Shown: positions 1-8,143 of the stretch, in pieces | Position numbering within the stretch: position 1 is the stretch's first letter | How the letters are laid out: every line of letters starts with the position of its first letter | Assembly (NCBI GenBank): GCA_947626995.1 | Contig: CANQUI010000006.1 | Location: forward strand, 1 to 57,348 | Direction of reading: 5' to 3' | Origin: an uncultured Eisenbergiella sp. | Lineage (GTDB): Bacteria > Bacillota > Clostridia > Lachnospirales > Lachnospiraceae | Length of the DNA stretch: 57,348 nucleotides | Position numbers and translations under genes: made by a program | The notes under the pieces: model-generated | The model's database searches: none | What the model was told of the DNA's origin: nothing | What the model saw: the letters and a program-made list of their open reading frames with translations, nothing else

Positions 1-11
1 AACGAGAAACC

Positions 12-782
12 TCATCGGAAAAGATTGACCGCCAGGATGGCCGCGCCCAAAACGGTCAGGACGACGCCGGTGGCTCTGTTCAGCGTCCGGGCGCTGGCCC
101 GGTTGGCGAACAGCGCGGCGATCCGGGCCCACAGTAAGGTAAAGGAAACGCAGAGGATCAGGCACCCGAGATCCGGCGCGCCGCCAATGGCAAAATGGCT
201 GATAGCGCCGGTCAGGGCCGTGAAGGTCATAATAAAAACGCTGGTGCCCACGGCGGTTTTTAATTCGTAGCCTAAAACACTGGTCAGCAAAAGAAGCATC
301 ATCATTCCGCCGCCCGCCCCGATGAAGCCGCAGATAAATCCCACGCCCATTCCGCACAGGGCGGCCTGAAGGATCCGTTTTTTTTGCCGGACGGCGGCCA
401 TGGCCTCTTTTGTGGTCATGACGGGCTTTACAATGAATCGGATGCCCAACAAAAGCGTCATAAAGACGGAGAAGCTGCCCATGGTTTTATTGGGGACCAG
501 ACTGGCGACCCAGCTGCCGATCAGGGTAAAGAGCAGTACGGCGCCCATCATGACAAGCCCGTTGCGGATGTCCAGATTTTTGTGTTTTCCGTAGGTATAG
601 GCGCTGACCGCGCTTGCCAGCACATCGCTGGCCAGGGCGATGCCCACCGCCTCATAAGCCGGCAGATGCAGGAAGGTAATCAGCATGGGGCTGATGACCG
701 CCGCTGCGCTCATCCCTGCGAATCCGGTTCCCAGTCCGGCGCCGATTCCCGCCAAAAAACACACCAATATTTTTCCAATCAT
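12..782 (-). CDS. TauE/SafE-family permease
   Basis: Predicted inner-membrane permease of the TauE/SafE (DUF81) family, whose members export or import sulfite, sulfoacetate or related small anions; the substrate here is unknown. The 256-residue protein is almost entirely hydrophobic, with about eight membrane segments. It shows the two glycine-rich half-repeats typical of the family: GTGFAGMSAAAVISPML near residue 20 and GFIGAGGGMMMLLLLTSVLG near residue 155. The length is normal. The ATG at 782 is preceded by an AAAGGACG ribosome site. It is the last gene of a minus-strand run, 20 nt after the DinB stub and downstream of tag, so it is probably co-transcribed with them. No functional link to DNA repair is evident. 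Confidence 0.85.
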   Translation of the reverse strand: MIGKILVCFLAGIGAGLGTGFAGMSAAAVISPMLITFLHLPAYEAVGIALASDVLASAVSAYTYGKHKNLDIRNGLVMMGAVLLFTLIGSWVASLVPNKTMGSFSVFMTLLLGIRFIVKPVMTTKEAMAAVRQKKRILQAALCGMGVGFICGFIGAGGGMMMLLLLTSVLGYELKTAVGTSVFIMTFTALTGAISHFAIGGAPDLGCLILCVSFTLLWARIAALFANRASARTLNRATGVVLTVLGAAILAVNLFR

Positions 783-802
783 CGCGTTCCGTCCTTTCGA
801 TC

Positions 803-931
803 TTAACGTCTGGTTTGCTTTCTCATATATTCCACGGTTTTATGCAGCGTATCCGTTTGATAGAGTTGGTCCAAAGCTTCTACGGAGGCAAAGAAGGCGT
901 CCATATCCACATGAAGAATAATTTGATTCAC
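803..931 (-). pseudogene. dinB: Truncated DinB (DNA polymerase IV) N-terminus, 42 codons
   Basis: A short GTG-started frame with a good AAAAGGAGA ribosome site encodes 42 residues. Residues 3-18 read QIILHVDMDAFFASVE, the first catalytic motif of Y-family DNA polymerases, including its metal-binding Asp. After about residue 20 the similarity stops, and the frame ends with a charged tail (EYMRKQTRR) and TAA. The remaining 350 or so residues of DinB (palm, fingers, little finger) are absent; the next gene starts 20 nt later. It is either a deletion remnant with the two ends of dinB joined, or a translated micropeptide. It cannot be a polymerase. It lies 27 nt after tag, so two DNA-damage genes were probably once adjacent. 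Confidence 0.7.
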
Positions 932-958
932 GATCCGTCTCCTTTTGACAGAAATAAT

Positions 959-1600
959 TCATCGAATCCCGAGGGGTTCTTTTATACCGGCGACGCCGAC
1001 TTCCCGGTCGGGTTTCTTTCTTATCGTAGGATAGGCGTCGTTGATTTTCCGGCGGCAGGGGCAGTCGGCCGCGTGGTCGTTGATGATGCCGCATGCCTGC
1101 AGATGCGAATAAATCGTGATCGGTCCGACGAACTGAAACCCTCTTTTTTTCAGGTCTTTGCTGATTTCCAGGGAAAGGCCGTTGCTGACCGGCACCGCGC
1201 CCTGGGCGTGGCCGTCGTAGAGAATCGTCTTTTGGTCCGTGTACGCCCAAAGGTAACGGCAGAAGCTGCCGAACTCCCGGCGGATCTGCTGATAACAGCG
1301 GGCGTTCTGGATGACCGCCCGGATTTTTCGCTCGGAGCGCAGCATCCCGTCCGTATGCAGGATCCGCTGCACGTCGGCTTCGTCGTAGGCCGCGATCCTG
1401 TCAAAGGCAAACTGATCGAAGCATTGCCGGAAGATCTCGCGTTTTTGCAGCATCAGCGCCCAGCTCAGGCCGCATTGCAGACATTCCAGCGTCAGGTGCT
1501 CGAACATCCGTTGATCGTCGTCTCGCACCGGAACGCCCCATTCCCGATCGTGATAAAGCCGGTTTGCTTCGCTTGTCATTGCCCAGTCGCAGGAGCCCAT
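959..1600 (-). CDS. tag: DNA-3-methyladenine glycosylase I
   Basis: Base-excision repair enzyme that removes 3-methyladenine from alkylated DNA. The 213-residue protein keeps the Tag zinc site at almost the same numbering as the E. coli enzyme: Cys4, His17, His176 and Cys180 (motif NDHAADCPC). The base-pocket residues also align: Tyr16, Trp21 (REWGVP), Glu39 and Trp47 (GLSW). About 30 residues follow the last zinc ligand, slightly more than usual. The ATG at 1600 gives the canonical N-terminus ending with Cys4. It is the first gene of a minus-strand unit followed by the DinB stub and the TauE-like permease, with its own promoter just upstream. Confidence 0.93.
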   Translation of the reverse strand: MGSCDWAMTSEANRLYHDREWGVPVRDDDQRMFEHLTLECLQCGLSWALMLQKREIFRQCFDQFAFDRIAAYDEADVQRILHTDGMLRSERKIRAVIQNARCYQQIRREFGSFCRYLWAYTDQKTILYDGHAQGAVPVSNGLSLEISKDLKKRGFQFVGPITIYSHLQACGIINDHAADCPCRRKINDAYPTIRKKPDREVGVAGIKEPLGIR

Positions 1601-1636
1601 TTGTCATCCCTCCGTTTCGTGTCTGTGTCTGAACAG

Positions 1637-1665
1637 ATTATAGCACAGAAAAAAATTTTTTTCAC
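1637..1665 (-). promoter_or_regulatory. Promoter of tag
   Basis: On the minus strand, GTGAAA (1665-1660) and a perfect TATAAT (1642-1637) are separated by 17 nt, about 37 nt upstream of the tag ATG. The -10 is ideal and the -35 matches four of six consensus bases. Confidence 0.6.
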
Positions 1666-1694
1666 CTGGGGATCTGCCGGTTCCGACGGCTGCC

Positions 1695-1723
1695 TTGACT
1701 TCCTTTTTGTTTTATGGTATAGA
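1695..1723 (+). promoter_or_regulatory. Promoter of the MATE gene
   Basis: TTGACT (1695-1700), a 17-nt spacer, then TATAGA (1718-1723), about 50 nt upstream of the GTG start at 1777. It is close to the SigA-type consensus and diverges from the tag promoter about 30 nt away. Confidence 0.6.
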
Positions 1724-1776
1724 GGAAATCATAGGAAAAATCGCCCGGAAACGGGCGCTGTGAGGGAGAAAAAGCT

Positions 1777-3183
1777 GTGTTTTTCAAAAAGAAGGATTAT
1801 GATTTGCAGGAGAGCCGGCAGTTTTACCGCCGGATCGTAAGGCTGATGGCGCCCATTGCGATACAGAATCTTCTGAGCGCGGCGGTGAGTTCCGCGGATG
1901 TGGTCATGCTCAACTACGTAGGGCAGTCCTCGATTTCGGCGGTCTCTTTGGCGTCGCAGTATACCAGCGTGCTGTTTATGGTCTATTACGGCCTGGGGAC
2001 CGGCGTGACCATGCTTTGCGCCCAGTATTACGGAAAAGGGGATTTTCGGGCGATCCGGGCGGTGGAAGGGATCGCCATGCGTTTTTCCGTTCTGATCTCC
2101 GCCGCGTTCGCGGCGCTGACGCTGCTGTTCCCCCGGGAACTGATGCGGCTGTTTACGGAGGATCCGGAGCTGATTCAAATCGGCGCTTCGTATCTGCGGT
2201 GTTTGTGCGTCTGCTATCTGTGCTGGGGCGTGACGGAGGTCTATCTGGCCGCGCTGCGCAGCATCGGCCAGGTGGCGGTCAGTACGGCCATGAACGTGCT
2301 GGCGTTTTCCGTGAATATTCTGGGCAACGCGATTTTTATTTTCGGGTTGTTTGGCGCGCCAAAGCTGGGCGCCATGGGCGTGGCCATTGCCACCTCCCTG
2401 TCCCGGCTGATCGAACTGATCGCCTGTTTTATGGTGTCTGCAAGACGGCGGGATCTGAAACTGGACCTGCGCGATATGTGGATCAAAAACAGGATCCTGT
2501 TTCGGGACTTTGTGCACATGTCCATTCCCGCCATGGCCAACGATGTGAGCTGGGGAGCGGCGGTCGCCATGTATTCCGTGATCCTGGGCCATCTGGGCAG
2601 CGACGCGGTGGCGGCCAATTCCTTTGTGGTAGTGGTGCGAAATTTCGGCACGATTTTCTGTTACGGGATCGCCAGCGCCGGCGGGATCCTGCTGGGGCAT
2701 GTGATCGGGGAAAAACGGCTGGATACCGCCAGACGGGATGCCGTCCGGCTGCTGAAGCTGACGTTTGTGACCGGCGCTTTGGGAGGCGTGCTCATTTTTG
2801 CCATCACGCCTTTTGCGCTGCAGCATGCCCGGCTCGCGGATCAGGCGATGTACTATCTGAAATATATGCTGTGGATCAATGTGTATTACGTCATGGGAAC
2901 TGCGGTCAATACGGCGCTGATTGCCGGCGTGTTCAGAGCCGGAGGGGACAGCCGTTTCGGGTTTTTGTGCGATACGGTGGATATGTGGTGTTACGCGGTC
3001 CCGCTCGGATTCTGCGCGGCCTTTCTCTGGAAGCTGCCGGTGATGTGGGTCTACTTTCTGCTCTGTACGGACGAATTTGTCAAATGGCCCTGGGTGTTTC
3101 GGCATTTTGCCAGCGGGAAATGGCTCAAAAACATTACCCGGGACAATCTGTTTTCCGAAAAGCGGGAGGGAGAGGGATCCTGA
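1777..3183 (+). CDS. MATE family efflux transporter
   Basis: Cation-coupled multidrug/toxin exporter of the MATE (NorM/DinF-like) family. The 468-residue protein has a cytoplasmic N-terminus (FYRRIVRLMAPIAIQNLL) and about twelve membrane segments in two homologous halves, the normal size. The hallmark start of the first half, SAAVSSADVVMLNYVGQSSISAVSLA, is clear when read in segments, and the second half begins near residue 245 (HMSIPAMANDVSW). It starts with GTG after a GAGGGAG ribosome site. The substrate cannot be read from sequence. The next gene, a GPH symporter, has its own candidate promoter 14 nt after the stop, so the two may be only partly coupled. Confidence 0.9.
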   Translation: MFFKKKDYDLQESRQFYRRIVRLMAPIAIQNLLSAAVSSADVVMLNYVGQSSISAVSLASQYTSVLFMVYYGLGTGVTMLCAQYYGKGDFRAIRAVEGIAMRFSVLISAAFAALTLLFPRELMRLFTEDPELIQIGASYLRCLCVCYLCWGVTEVYLAALRSIGQVAVSTAMNVLAFSVNILGNAIFIFGLFGAPKLGAMGVAIATSLSRLIELIACFMVSARRRDLKLDLRDMWIKNRILFRDFVHMSIPAMANDVSWGAAVAMYSVILGHLGSDAVAANSFVVVVRNFGTIFCYGIASAGGILLGHVIGEKRLDTARRDAVRLLKLTFVTGALGGVLIFAITPFALQHARLADQAMYYLKYMLWINVYYVMGTAVNTALIAGVFRAGGDSRFGFLCDTVDMWCYAVPLGFCAAFLWKLPVMWVYFLLCTDEFVKWPWVFRHFASGKWLKNITRDNLFSEKREGEGS

Positions 3184-3196
3184 GAGAATCCCTTCC

Positions 3197-3225
3197 TTGC
3201 GGCGGTTGGACAAATATGGTAGAAT
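3197..3225 (+). promoter_or_regulatory. Candidate promoter of the GPH symporter
   Basis: TTGCGG (3197-3202), 17-nt spacer, TAGAAT (3220-3225), in the 71-nt gap between the MATE and GPH genes. Spacing is ideal; both boxes carry two mismatches at most. Confidence 0.45.
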
Positions 3226-3254
3226 GAAAAAAAGACAATGGAGGGAGAGGGGTT

Positions 3255-4625
3255 ATGAAACTGTCTTGGAAAGAGAAGGCTTCTTATGGCCTGGGAGCGG
3301 TGGGCAAGGACATGGTTTATATGTTGTCCGCCAGCTACATTTTGTACTATTATCAGGATATTCTGGGGGTCAGCGCCATTGCCATGGGGACGATCCTGAT
3401 GGCGGCGCGGGTATTCGACGCCTTCAATGATCCGATTATGGGGATCATTGTGGCGAAGACCCGCACGAAATGGGGCAAATTTCGTCCCTGGCTGCTGATC
3501 GGCACAATTTTAAACGCCGTGATCCTGTATTTTCTGTTCGCGGCGCCGCCGGCGCTTGACGGCGGCGGTCTGGTGGCGTACGCGGCGATTCTGTACGTGC
3601 TTTGGGGCGTCACGTATACGATGATGGACATCCCGTTCTGGTCCATGATCCCCGCTTTTACGGAAGGGGGAAAAGAGCGGGAGAACCTTTCCACGCTGGC
3701 CCGTTCCTGCGCCGGGGTGGGCTCCGCGCTGGTGACGATCCTTACGATGAAGTGCGTCTATATGCTGGGGCAGGGAAATGAGCGCAGCGGCTTCTCCCGG
3801 TTTGCCCTGGTTCTGGCCGCGCTGTTTATCCTTTTTATCGGGATCGCCTGCCTTTGTATCCGGGAGAAATCCACAGTGGACGTCGAGTCCCCTTCGGTAG
3901 GACAGATGTTTCGTTCTCTTTTGCAGAACGATCAGGCCATGACGGTGGTGATCAGCATCGTGCTCATCAACTGTTCGCTTTATATCACCTCCAATCTGGT
4001 CATTTATTTCTTCAAATACGATTTCGGAGGAGAGACCTGGTACGACAGCTTCACGCTGTTTAATACCTTCGGCGGCGGGATCCAGATTCTGTCCATGATG
4101 CTTTTCTTCCCGCTGCTTCGTCGTTTCCTAAGCGCCATCCGGGTATTCTATCTGAGCTTCTTTATGGCGATCACAGGTTATATTGTGCTTCTTTTGCTTA
4201 TGCTGTTTAACGCCACCAGTATCTTCGCCCTGTTTGTGCCGGCGTTCCTTATTTTCGCGGCCTTCGGGATGCTGACGGTGCTGACCACGGTGTTTCTGGC
4301 CAATACGGTGGATTACGGACAGTGGAAAAACAACCGCCGGGACGAGAGCGTGATCTTTTCCATGCAGACCTTTGTGGTAAAGCTGGCCTCCGGCGTGGCG
4401 GCGCTGATCGCCTCCATCTGCCTGTCCGTGACCCATTTAAGCAAAGATACCTCTGAGGTTTCCCAGGCCGTGCAGGCGGCGTCGTCTTCCGTAATGACGC
4501 TGCGTCTTACCATGACCGTACTGCCGATCCTCGGCCTGCTTGCCGCCGTTTTCTGTTTCCGCAGAAAATACATCCTGACGCAGGAAAAGGTGGAAGAGAT
4601 CGCGCGGCAGATCCGTCAGGGCTGA
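3255..4625 (+). CDS. GPH-family cation:sugar symporter (MFS)
   Basis: Membrane transporter of the glycoside-pentoside-hexuronide:cation symporter family (MelB, UidB, XynB relatives), which couples uptake of sugars to Na+ or H+. The 456-residue sequence starts with the family signature KASYGLGAVGKDMVYML and shows the conserved FDAFNDPIMGIIVAKTRTKWGKFRPW segment in pieces: the Asp in helix 2 (NDP) and the cytoplasmic TKWGKFRPW loop, near residues 55-80. About twelve membrane helices follow, and the length is typical. It starts at ATG after GGAGGGAGAGGGG. Twenty-four nt downstream is the ABC exporter pair. The sugar is not predictable. Confidence 0.88.
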   Translation: MKLSWKEKASYGLGAVGKDMVYMLSASYILYYYQDILGVSAIAMGTILMAARVFDAFNDPIMGIIVAKTRTKWGKFRPWLLIGTILNAVILYFLFAAPPALDGGGLVAYAAILYVLWGVTYTMMDIPFWSMIPAFTEGGKERENLSTLARSCAGVGSALVTILTMKCVYMLGQGNERSGFSRFALVLAALFILFIGIACLCIREKSTVDVESPSVGQMFRSLLQNDQAMTVVISIVLINCSLYITSNLVIYFFKYDFGGETWYDSFTLFNTFGGGIQILSMMLFFPLLRRFLSAIRVFYLSFFMAITGYIVLLLLMLFNATSIFALFVPAFLIFAAFGMLTVLTTVFLANTVDYGQWKNNRRDESVIFSMQTFVVKLASGVAALIASICLSVTHLSKDTSEVSQAVQAASSSVMTLRLTMTVLPILGLLAAVFCFRRKYILTQEKVEEIARQIRQG

Positions 4626-4649
4626 TCTGCGGCAAGAAAGGAGCAGAGC

Positions 4650-6371
4650 TTGAAAGGGATCCTCCGACGTTATATCCGTCCCTATTATTTTCAGATGGGT
4701 TTGGGCTTTGTCATCAAGTTTATCGGAACGGTTATGGATCTTTGTATCCCTTACATACTGGCGCACATCATCGACGTGGTCATACCGCTGCGCCGCCGCA
4801 GCCTGATTTTTGAGTGGGGCGCCGGAATGATCGCCTGCAGCGTCCTGGCGCTTGTGTTTAACGTGGTCGCCAATCGCAGGGCGTCTCTTGTGGCCAGCCG
4901 GGTGACGGCTGCGCTGCGTCATGATCTGTTTGTAAAAATCCTGTATCTTTCCAACCGGGACATGGATGCTTTTACCAAGCCATCTCTGATTTCGCGCATG
5001 ACCTCGGACACCTACGATCTGCAGCAGACGGTGGCGCGGATTCAGCGGCTGGGCGTGCGCGCGCCGATTCTGCTGGTGGGCGGCATTTTTGTGACGTTTA
5101 CGCTGGACTGGGCCATGGCGCTGGTTTTGCTTGCGCTTTTGCCGTTTCTGGCCCTGCTGTCGGTATTCGTTTCCCGAAAGGGGATTCCCGTTTACGCAAA
5201 GCTGCAGGGTACGTCGGACCGCATGGTACGGGTGGTGCGGGAGGATATCGCGGGCGTGCGCGTGATCAAGGCGCTGTCAAAGACGGATTATGAAAGAGAG
5301 AAATTCCGGAAGGTCAACGTAGCCGTGGCGGAGCAGGAGAAAAAGGCCGGCATGATCATGGCGGTGATGAATCCGGCGCTGAGCGTCTTTTTGAATCTGG
5401 GCCTGGTATGCGTGATTTTAGTGGGCGCGCTGCGGGTCAACGCAGGCGCCTCCCAGGTGGGGAAGATTCTGGCCTTTACCACCTATTTTACCCTCATCCT
5501 AAACGCCATGATGTCCGTTTCCAAGATGTTTTCCATGTGCTCCCGCTCCATTGCGTCGGGGCGGCGTATCTGGCAGGTGCTGGAATGTGAGGAGCCAAAA
5601 GAGGCACTGCCCCAGGAAGCGGATACGGCCGGGACGGACGCAGCCATTGTGTTTGACCATGTGACGTTTTCCTATCACAAGGGAGGGGTTCCCAGCGTAA
5701 AGGATCTGAGTTTTGTCGTCAAAAAGGGAGAGACTCTGGGGATCATCGGAAAGATCGGTTCGGGAAAATCCACCGTGCTGCATCTTCTGATGCGCATGTA
5801 CGATCCGGATGAGGGCAGAATCCTTGTGGACGGAAAGGATGTGCGCTCCTATTCCAAAGAAGAGCTGATTCAAAAGTTCGGCGCGGTTTTCCAGAACGAT
5901 ATGATCTTTGAAGACACCATTGCGGGCAACGTATCGCTGGGCCGAAAGCTGACGGAGGAGCAGATCCGCAAAGCGCTGGTGTGCGCCCAGGCGGAGGAAT
6001 TTTTAAAGGACCGCAGAAAGGAAGAAAACGACGCCTTAACGATTCGGGGTGCCAATCTCAGCGGCGGGCAAAAGCAGCGCGTCCTGATCGCCCGGGCGCT
6101 GGCGGCGCGTCCGCAGATCCTGGTTTTGGACGACGCCTCCAGCGCGCTGGATTATAAAACGGACGCCCGGCTCAGACAGAGCATCCGGGAGCATTTTTCC
6201 GATACCACGCTGGTGATCGTGGCGCAGCGGGTCAGTTCCATCCGCCACGCCCAGCACATTCTGGTATTGGAGGACGGCAGGATGATCGGATACGGGAATC
6301 ATGCGCAGCTGATGCAGACCTGCCCCGCTTATCGCGCCATCAGCCGGTCGCAGATGGGAGAATCCGTATGA
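4650..6371 (+). CDS. ABC exporter subunit 1 (membrane + degenerate ATPase domain)
   Basis: Half-transporter of the type IV ABC exporter fold, 573 residues: six membrane helices (about 1-310), then a nucleotide-binding domain. Walker A is GKIGSGKST (about 367-375) and the signature is LSGGQKQR (about 470). Walker B reads VLDDASSALD, with Asp in place of the catalytic Glu, and the switch loop reads VAQR, with Gln in place of His. This pattern marks the degenerate-site subunit of heterodimeric exporters such as BmrC/BmrD, LmrC/LmrD and TM287/TM288. The start is TTG at 4650 after AAGGAG. It overlaps the partner gene by 4 nt (ATGA), supporting translational coupling. The substrate (drug, lipid or peptide) is unknown. 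Confidence 0.9.
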   Translation: MKGILRRYIRPYYFQMGLGFVIKFIGTVMDLCIPYILAHIIDVVIPLRRRSLIFEWGAGMIACSVLALVFNVVANRRASLVASRVTAALRHDLFVKILYLSNRDMDAFTKPSLISRMTSDTYDLQQTVARIQRLGVRAPILLVGGIFVTFTLDWAMALVLLALLPFLALLSVFVSRKGIPVYAKLQGTSDRMVRVVREDIAGVRVIKALSKTDYEREKFRKVNVAVAEQEKKAGMIMAVMNPALSVFLNLGLVCVILVGALRVNAGASQVGKILAFTTYFTLILNAMMSVSKMFSMCSRSIASGRRIWQVLECEEPKEALPQEADTAGTDAAIVFDHVTFSYHKGGVPSVKDLSFVVKKGETLGIIGKIGSGKSTVLHLLMRMYDPDEGRILVDGKDVRSYSKEELIQKFGAVFQNDMIFEDTIAGNVSLGRKLTEEQIRKALVCAQAEEFLKDRRKEENDALTIRGANLSGGQKQRVLIARALAARPQILVLDDASSALDYKTDARLRQSIREHFSDTTLVIVAQRVSSIRHAQHILVLEDGRMIGYGNHAQLMQTCPAYRAISRSQMGESV

Positions 6372-8128
6372 GCCGCAAAGGAGAGAAAAAAAGATTTTCC
6401 AGGCGCACGCTGATCGGCCTGGGACGGTATCTTTTCCGGGAAAAATGGCTTCTGCTGGCGGCGGTGTGTTGTACCTTTGGCAGCAATCTGTTCGCCCTGA
6501 CCGGGCCGCGGCTGACGGGATTTGCCATCGGCGCCATCGAGCCGGGACAGGGGGCGGTGGATTTTTCCCGGGTGGTGTATTATGCGTTGTGGATGGCGGG
6601 GTTTTATCTGGTGTCGGCCGTCATGTCCTATGGCCTGCAGGCGCTGATGATCACCCTGAGCCGCCGGGTGGTGTACCGGATGCGGCAGGATCTGTTTGAA
6701 AAGCTGCTGCGGCTTCCGGTAGGATACTTCGATATCCATCAGACCGGCGATATCATCAGCCGGATCTCCTATGATATTGATACGGTGAACGCGTCGTTGT
6801 CCAACGATCTGGTGCAGCTTCTGACCACGGGGATTACGGTGGCGGGTTCCTTGGGCATGATGATCGCCATTTCCTCCAGGCTGGTGCTGGTGTTTGCCTT
6901 TACCGTCCCTTTATCTGTCTGTCTGACAAAATTCCTCACGGGAAAGACCCGGCCGCTGTTTCGGAGGCGGTCCGCGAAACTGGGAGAATTAAACGGTTTT
7001 GTGGAGGAAATGATCACCGGGCAAAAGAGTCTGAAAGCCTACGGGCGGGAGGCGTACGTCATCGGACGCTGCGATGAAAAAAACGACGCCGCGGCGGAGG
7101 CGTTTTACCGGGCCGAATACTATGGAAGCATCGTGGGACCCTGCGTCAACTTCGTGAACAACCTGTCCCTTTCCCTTACGGGCATATTCGGCGCGCTTTT
7201 GTATCTGGCGGGCAGTATGAGTATCGGGAATATTTCCTCCTTCGTCCTGTACTCCCGAAAGTTTTCCGGCCCCATCAACGAGGCCGCCAATATCGTAAGC
7301 GAGCTGCAGTCCGCCCTGGCGGCCGCGGAGCGGGTATTTACGCTGATGGACGAAACCGAGGAGGGCGCGGACGCTATCGGCGCTGCAAAGCTGGAGGCCG
7401 TGGACGGAAAAGTGGCGGTTTCTCACGTGCGGTTTGGCTACCTGCCGGAAAAACCGGTGATCCGGGACCTGAGCTTTACCGCCTGTCCCGGACAGCTGAT
7501 CGCTGTCGTGGGCCATACCGGCGCGGGCAAGACCACGTTAATCAACCTGCTGATGCGGTTTTACGACGTACAAAAGGGACGGATTTTGGTGGACGATCAG
7601 GATGTGATGGGGCTGACCAGGAAAAGCCTGCGCTGTGCCTATGCCATGGTGCTGCAGGATACCTGGCTGTTTTACGGCAGCGTCTATGAAAATCTGACCT
7701 ATGGCAGGCCGGGACTTTCGTATGAGGAAGTGGAGCGGGCGGCCAGAGCGGCGGATGTCCATTCCTTTATCATGCGGATGCCGGACGGCTATGACACGCT
7801 GCTGACGGACGAGGGCACCAACCTGTCCAAGGGACAAAAGCAGCTTCTGACCATCGCCCGGGCCATGCTGCTGGATGCGAAAATGTTGATCCTGGACGAG
7901 GCCACGTCGAACGTGGACACCGAGACGGAGCGGCGGATTCAAAACGCGATGCGCAGCCTGATGCAGGATAAAACCTGTTTTATCATCGCTCACCGGCTTT
8001 CCACGATCCAAAACGCGGATCTGATTCTGGTGATGGATCAGGGCGAGGTGATCGAACAGGGGACGCATGAGGAACTGATGAAGAAAAACGGGGCTTATCG
8101 AAAGCTTTATGAGGCACAGTTTGAGTGA
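6368..8128 (+). CDS. ABC exporter subunit 2 (membrane + canonical ATPase domain)
   Basis: Partner half-transporter, 586 residues, with six membrane helices followed by an ATPase domain. It has an intact Walker A (GHTGAGKTT, about 380), a Walker B with catalytic Glu (LILDEATSNVD) and a normal switch His (IIAHRLSTI). Its signature is LSKGQKQL instead of LSGGQ. In a heterodimer this changed signature faces the degenerate Walker site of subunit 1, so one composite ATP site should hydrolyse and the other mainly bind. It starts inside the stop of subunit 1. A glycosyltransferase-like gene follows after 15 nt and may be in the same transcript. Confidence 0.9.
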   Translation: MSRKGEKKRFSRRTLIGLGRYLFREKWLLLAAVCCTFGSNLFALTGPRLTGFAIGAIEPGQGAVDFSRVVYYALWMAGFYLVSAVMSYGLQALMITLSRRVVYRMRQDLFEKLLRLPVGYFDIHQTGDIISRISYDIDTVNASLSNDLVQLLTTGITVAGSLGMMIAISSRLVLVFAFTVPLSVCLTKFLTGKTRPLFRRRSAKLGELNGFVEEMITGQKSLKAYGREAYVIGRCDEKNDAAAEAFYRAEYYGSIVGPCVNFVNNLSLSLTGIFGALLYLAGSMSIGNISSFVLYSRKFSGPINEAANIVSELQSALAAAERVFTLMDETEEGADAIGAAKLEAVDGKVAVSHVRFGYLPEKPVIRDLSFTACPGQLIAVVGHTGAGKTTLINLLMRFYDVQKGRILVDDQDVMGLTRKSLRCAYAMVLQDTWLFYGSVYENLTYGRPGLSYEEVERAARAADVHSFIMRMPDGYDTLLTDEGTNLSKGQKQLLTIARAMLLDAKMLILDEATSNVDTETERRIQNAMRSLMQDKTCFIIAHRLSTIQNADLILVMDQGEVIEQGTHEELMKKNGAYRKLYEAQFE

Positions 8129-8143
8129 GAGGGGAAGAACGGG

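Noticed and set aside
815-1840. 341-codon plus-strand open frame
   Set aside because: Antisense to tag and the DinB stub, and it runs into the MATE gene; tag has all catalytic and zinc residues.
1729-3213. 494-codon minus-strand open frame
   Set aside because: It is antisense to the MATE gene, with low-complexity His/Gln/Arg-rich sequence typical of the shadow frame of a GC-rich gene.
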